A stretch of 64,000 bases of DNA from CAZCDS01 sp964497585 (lineage in GTDB: Bacteria > Desulfobacterota > Desulfomonilia > Desulfomonilales > Desulfomonilaceae). The stretch's first letter is position 1, and the number at the start of each line of letters is the position of its first letter. Location: NCBI GenBank assembly GCA_964497585.1, contig CAZCDS010000009.1, positions 62,001 through 126,000 of the forward strand. The letters run 5' to 3'. The notes below the pieces were generated by a model. It worked only from the letters and a program-made list of their open reading frames with translations, had not been told where the DNA came from and did not search any database. Below, in pieces: positions 63,188 through 64,000 of the stretch. The position numbers and the translations under genes are program-made.

Positions 63188-64000
63188 TCACTGAGCGTAT
63201 TCGAACGCGCCGATATCGGGAGCGGAGCCGTGGTACGGGAGAGAAACCGGATCGGAACGATTCCAGGCGAGAGAAGTATCGACCTCCAGTCGCCGGTTAT
63301 CCGGCACTCGAATAATTCTCGCCGGTGGGTTGGTGCCGATGACAACGGCGTCGCCATGAGTTATGCCGAAGCCGTCGCAGAAGAAGCGGCTGTCCTCTAC
63401 GGGAATGGAGGTTCCCTTCCCTTTCGATGTCGTGTACGTGAGCGGTCGGCCCGCATCAATGCAGGGAGAGTCCTTCCGGAGTCGGTAATCGCCCTTTCCT
63501 GCATCGACGAAGCGCGGCACCGCCTGGATGTTGTCTTTGAAGGTCACCTGTTCGATGGTTCTCCACGCGTTGTCGAGCGTAATATACCTGTCTCCCCACG
63601 CTATGACCCGCTCCGAGCGGTGCGTCCCGATAAGGTTGTGTGACCAGATGTCCCCGGATATTTTTCCGGTATCGTTATCGTACGAGATTTCTCCGCTTCC
63701 TCGTTCCTTGCCGTTGAACGCCAAGATGTTGTTGAAAAAGATGTTGCTCCCCACTTCGTACGGGTAGTCTCCTGCCTGGGGCCAATAGTACGAGCTGATC
63801 GCGTAACCGAGGTTCCTCGCGAAGGTGTTGTTGTAAATGCGGTTCCGTACCGCGGTCGAATAGGTGAAAAATGTCTCCTCTTTGGCCTTCCAGTCTCGAG
63901 TCGTGTACAGGGTGAATGTGTTAGCGTCGCCTTCCAAATAGCCTCGATTGTCGATCACGAGGCACCGGCGGAAGATATTGTCCGACGCGGCCATCTGCAT
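63188..64000 (-). CDS. Right-handed beta-helix protein, 5' end outside the window
   Basis: Only the C-terminal 270 residues are present; the gene continues past the right edge. They form the last coils of a right-handed parallel beta-helix: repeated N-rich short strands such as NRIYNNTF and NIFFNNILAFNG. The typical closing motif follows, with SPCIDAG and PDIGAFEY, which mark many secreted carbohydrate-active or surface proteins. No catalytic motif is visible in this part. It converges on the HD-GYP gene. Extracellular or surface location is expected from the family, not seen. Confidence 0.85.
   Translation of the reverse strand: MQMAASDNIFRRCLVIDNRGYLEGDANTFTLYTTRDWKAKEETFFTYSTAVRNRIYNNTFARNLGYAISSYYWPQAGDYPYEVGSNIFFNNILAFNGKERGSGEISYDNDTGKISGDIWSHNLIGTHRSERVIAWGDRYITLDNAWRTIEQVTFKDNIQAVPRFVDAGKGDYRLRKDSPCIDAGRPLTYTTSKGKGTSIPVEDSRFFCDGFGITHGDAVVIGTNPPARIIRVPDNRRLEVDTSLAWNRSDPVSLPYHGSAPDIGAFEYAQ

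Noticed and set aside
1..64000. CRISPR array or tandem repeat cluster
   Set aside because: No regularly spaced direct repeats were seen anywhere.

Overview
This 64 kb window is bacterial chromosome, mostly on the minus strand. It probably comes from an anaerobic member of the Desulfobacterota (deltaproteobacterial lineage, Desulfomonile/Syntrophobacter-like). That is an inference from gene content: a four-gene 2-oxoacid:ferredoxin oxidoreductase operon, a 2-hydroxyacyl-CoA dehydratase/benzoyl-CoA reductase-type cluster with its radical activase, a stand-alone AMMECR1 protein, many TolC/fusion-protein envelope genes, and no respiratory oxidase. The species cannot be read from the sequence. No rRNA, tRNA or CRISPR array was seen.

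Layout. 1-4.8 kb: the 3' part of a Ca2+-type P-type ATPase, translationally coupled to a divergent MetK paralogue, then a convergent HMA_2 protein and a small membrane-anchored protein. 4.9-10.3 kb: a five-gene YbhGFSR-type ABC exporter operon (fusion protein, two ATPases, two permeases). 10.9-12.8 kb: a large orphan beta-barrel protein. 12.9-18.0 kb: UDP-glucuronate decarboxylase, flippase-like membrane protein, bioA, bioD and a histone-deacetylase-family gene, all on the minus strand and probably driven by a promoter beside an insertion sequence. 18.2-19.6 kb: a decayed IS4-family element. 19.6-26.1 kb: TolC, membrane fusion protein, GT21-like glycosyltransferase, MobA-like nucleotidyltransferase and an unusual IspH-UbiA fusion. 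26.8-30.1 kb: a GT-B glycosyltransferase and three small secreted proteins. 30.4-35.7 kb: RecD2-type helicase, MFS transporter and glycogen synthase. 36.7-37.4 kb: two very small genes. 37.5-43.3 kb: lepA, a CDP-alcohol phosphatidyltransferase fused to a large extra domain, a HIT protein and cysK. 44.1-49.6 kb: a hypothetical protein and the oxidoreductase operon. 49.9-56.1 kb: plus-strand sppA, guaB, argC, AMMECR1, a PP-loop ATPase and a YIP1 protein. 56.2-61.3 kb: activase, acyl-CoA ligase and two dehydratase subunits. 61.7-64 kb: a PAS/HD-GYP protein and the end of a beta-helix protein that runs off the window.

How the genes work together. The 61.3-56.2 kb cluster looks like a complete radical dehydration (or ring reduction) module: the ligase makes the CoA ester, the activase injects an electron using ATP, and the two-subunit iron-sulfur enzyme acts on it. 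The oxidoreductase operon links 2-oxoacids to low-potential ferredoxin and, through its flavin/iron-sulfur subunit, perhaps to NAD(P)H. The 17-28 kb stretch is rich in envelope glycolipid-type functions (isoprenoid, prenyltransferase, two glycosyltransferases, nucleotide-sugar enzyme, flippase-like protein, TolC and fusion protein) and is the strongest candidate for an undescribed pathway. The main sequence-level oddities are the IspH-UbiA fusion whose stop codon lies at the IS boundary, the MetK paralogue that has lost two active-site motifs, the two-domain CDP-alcohol phosphatidyltransferase, and a 65-bp dispersed repeat present twice.
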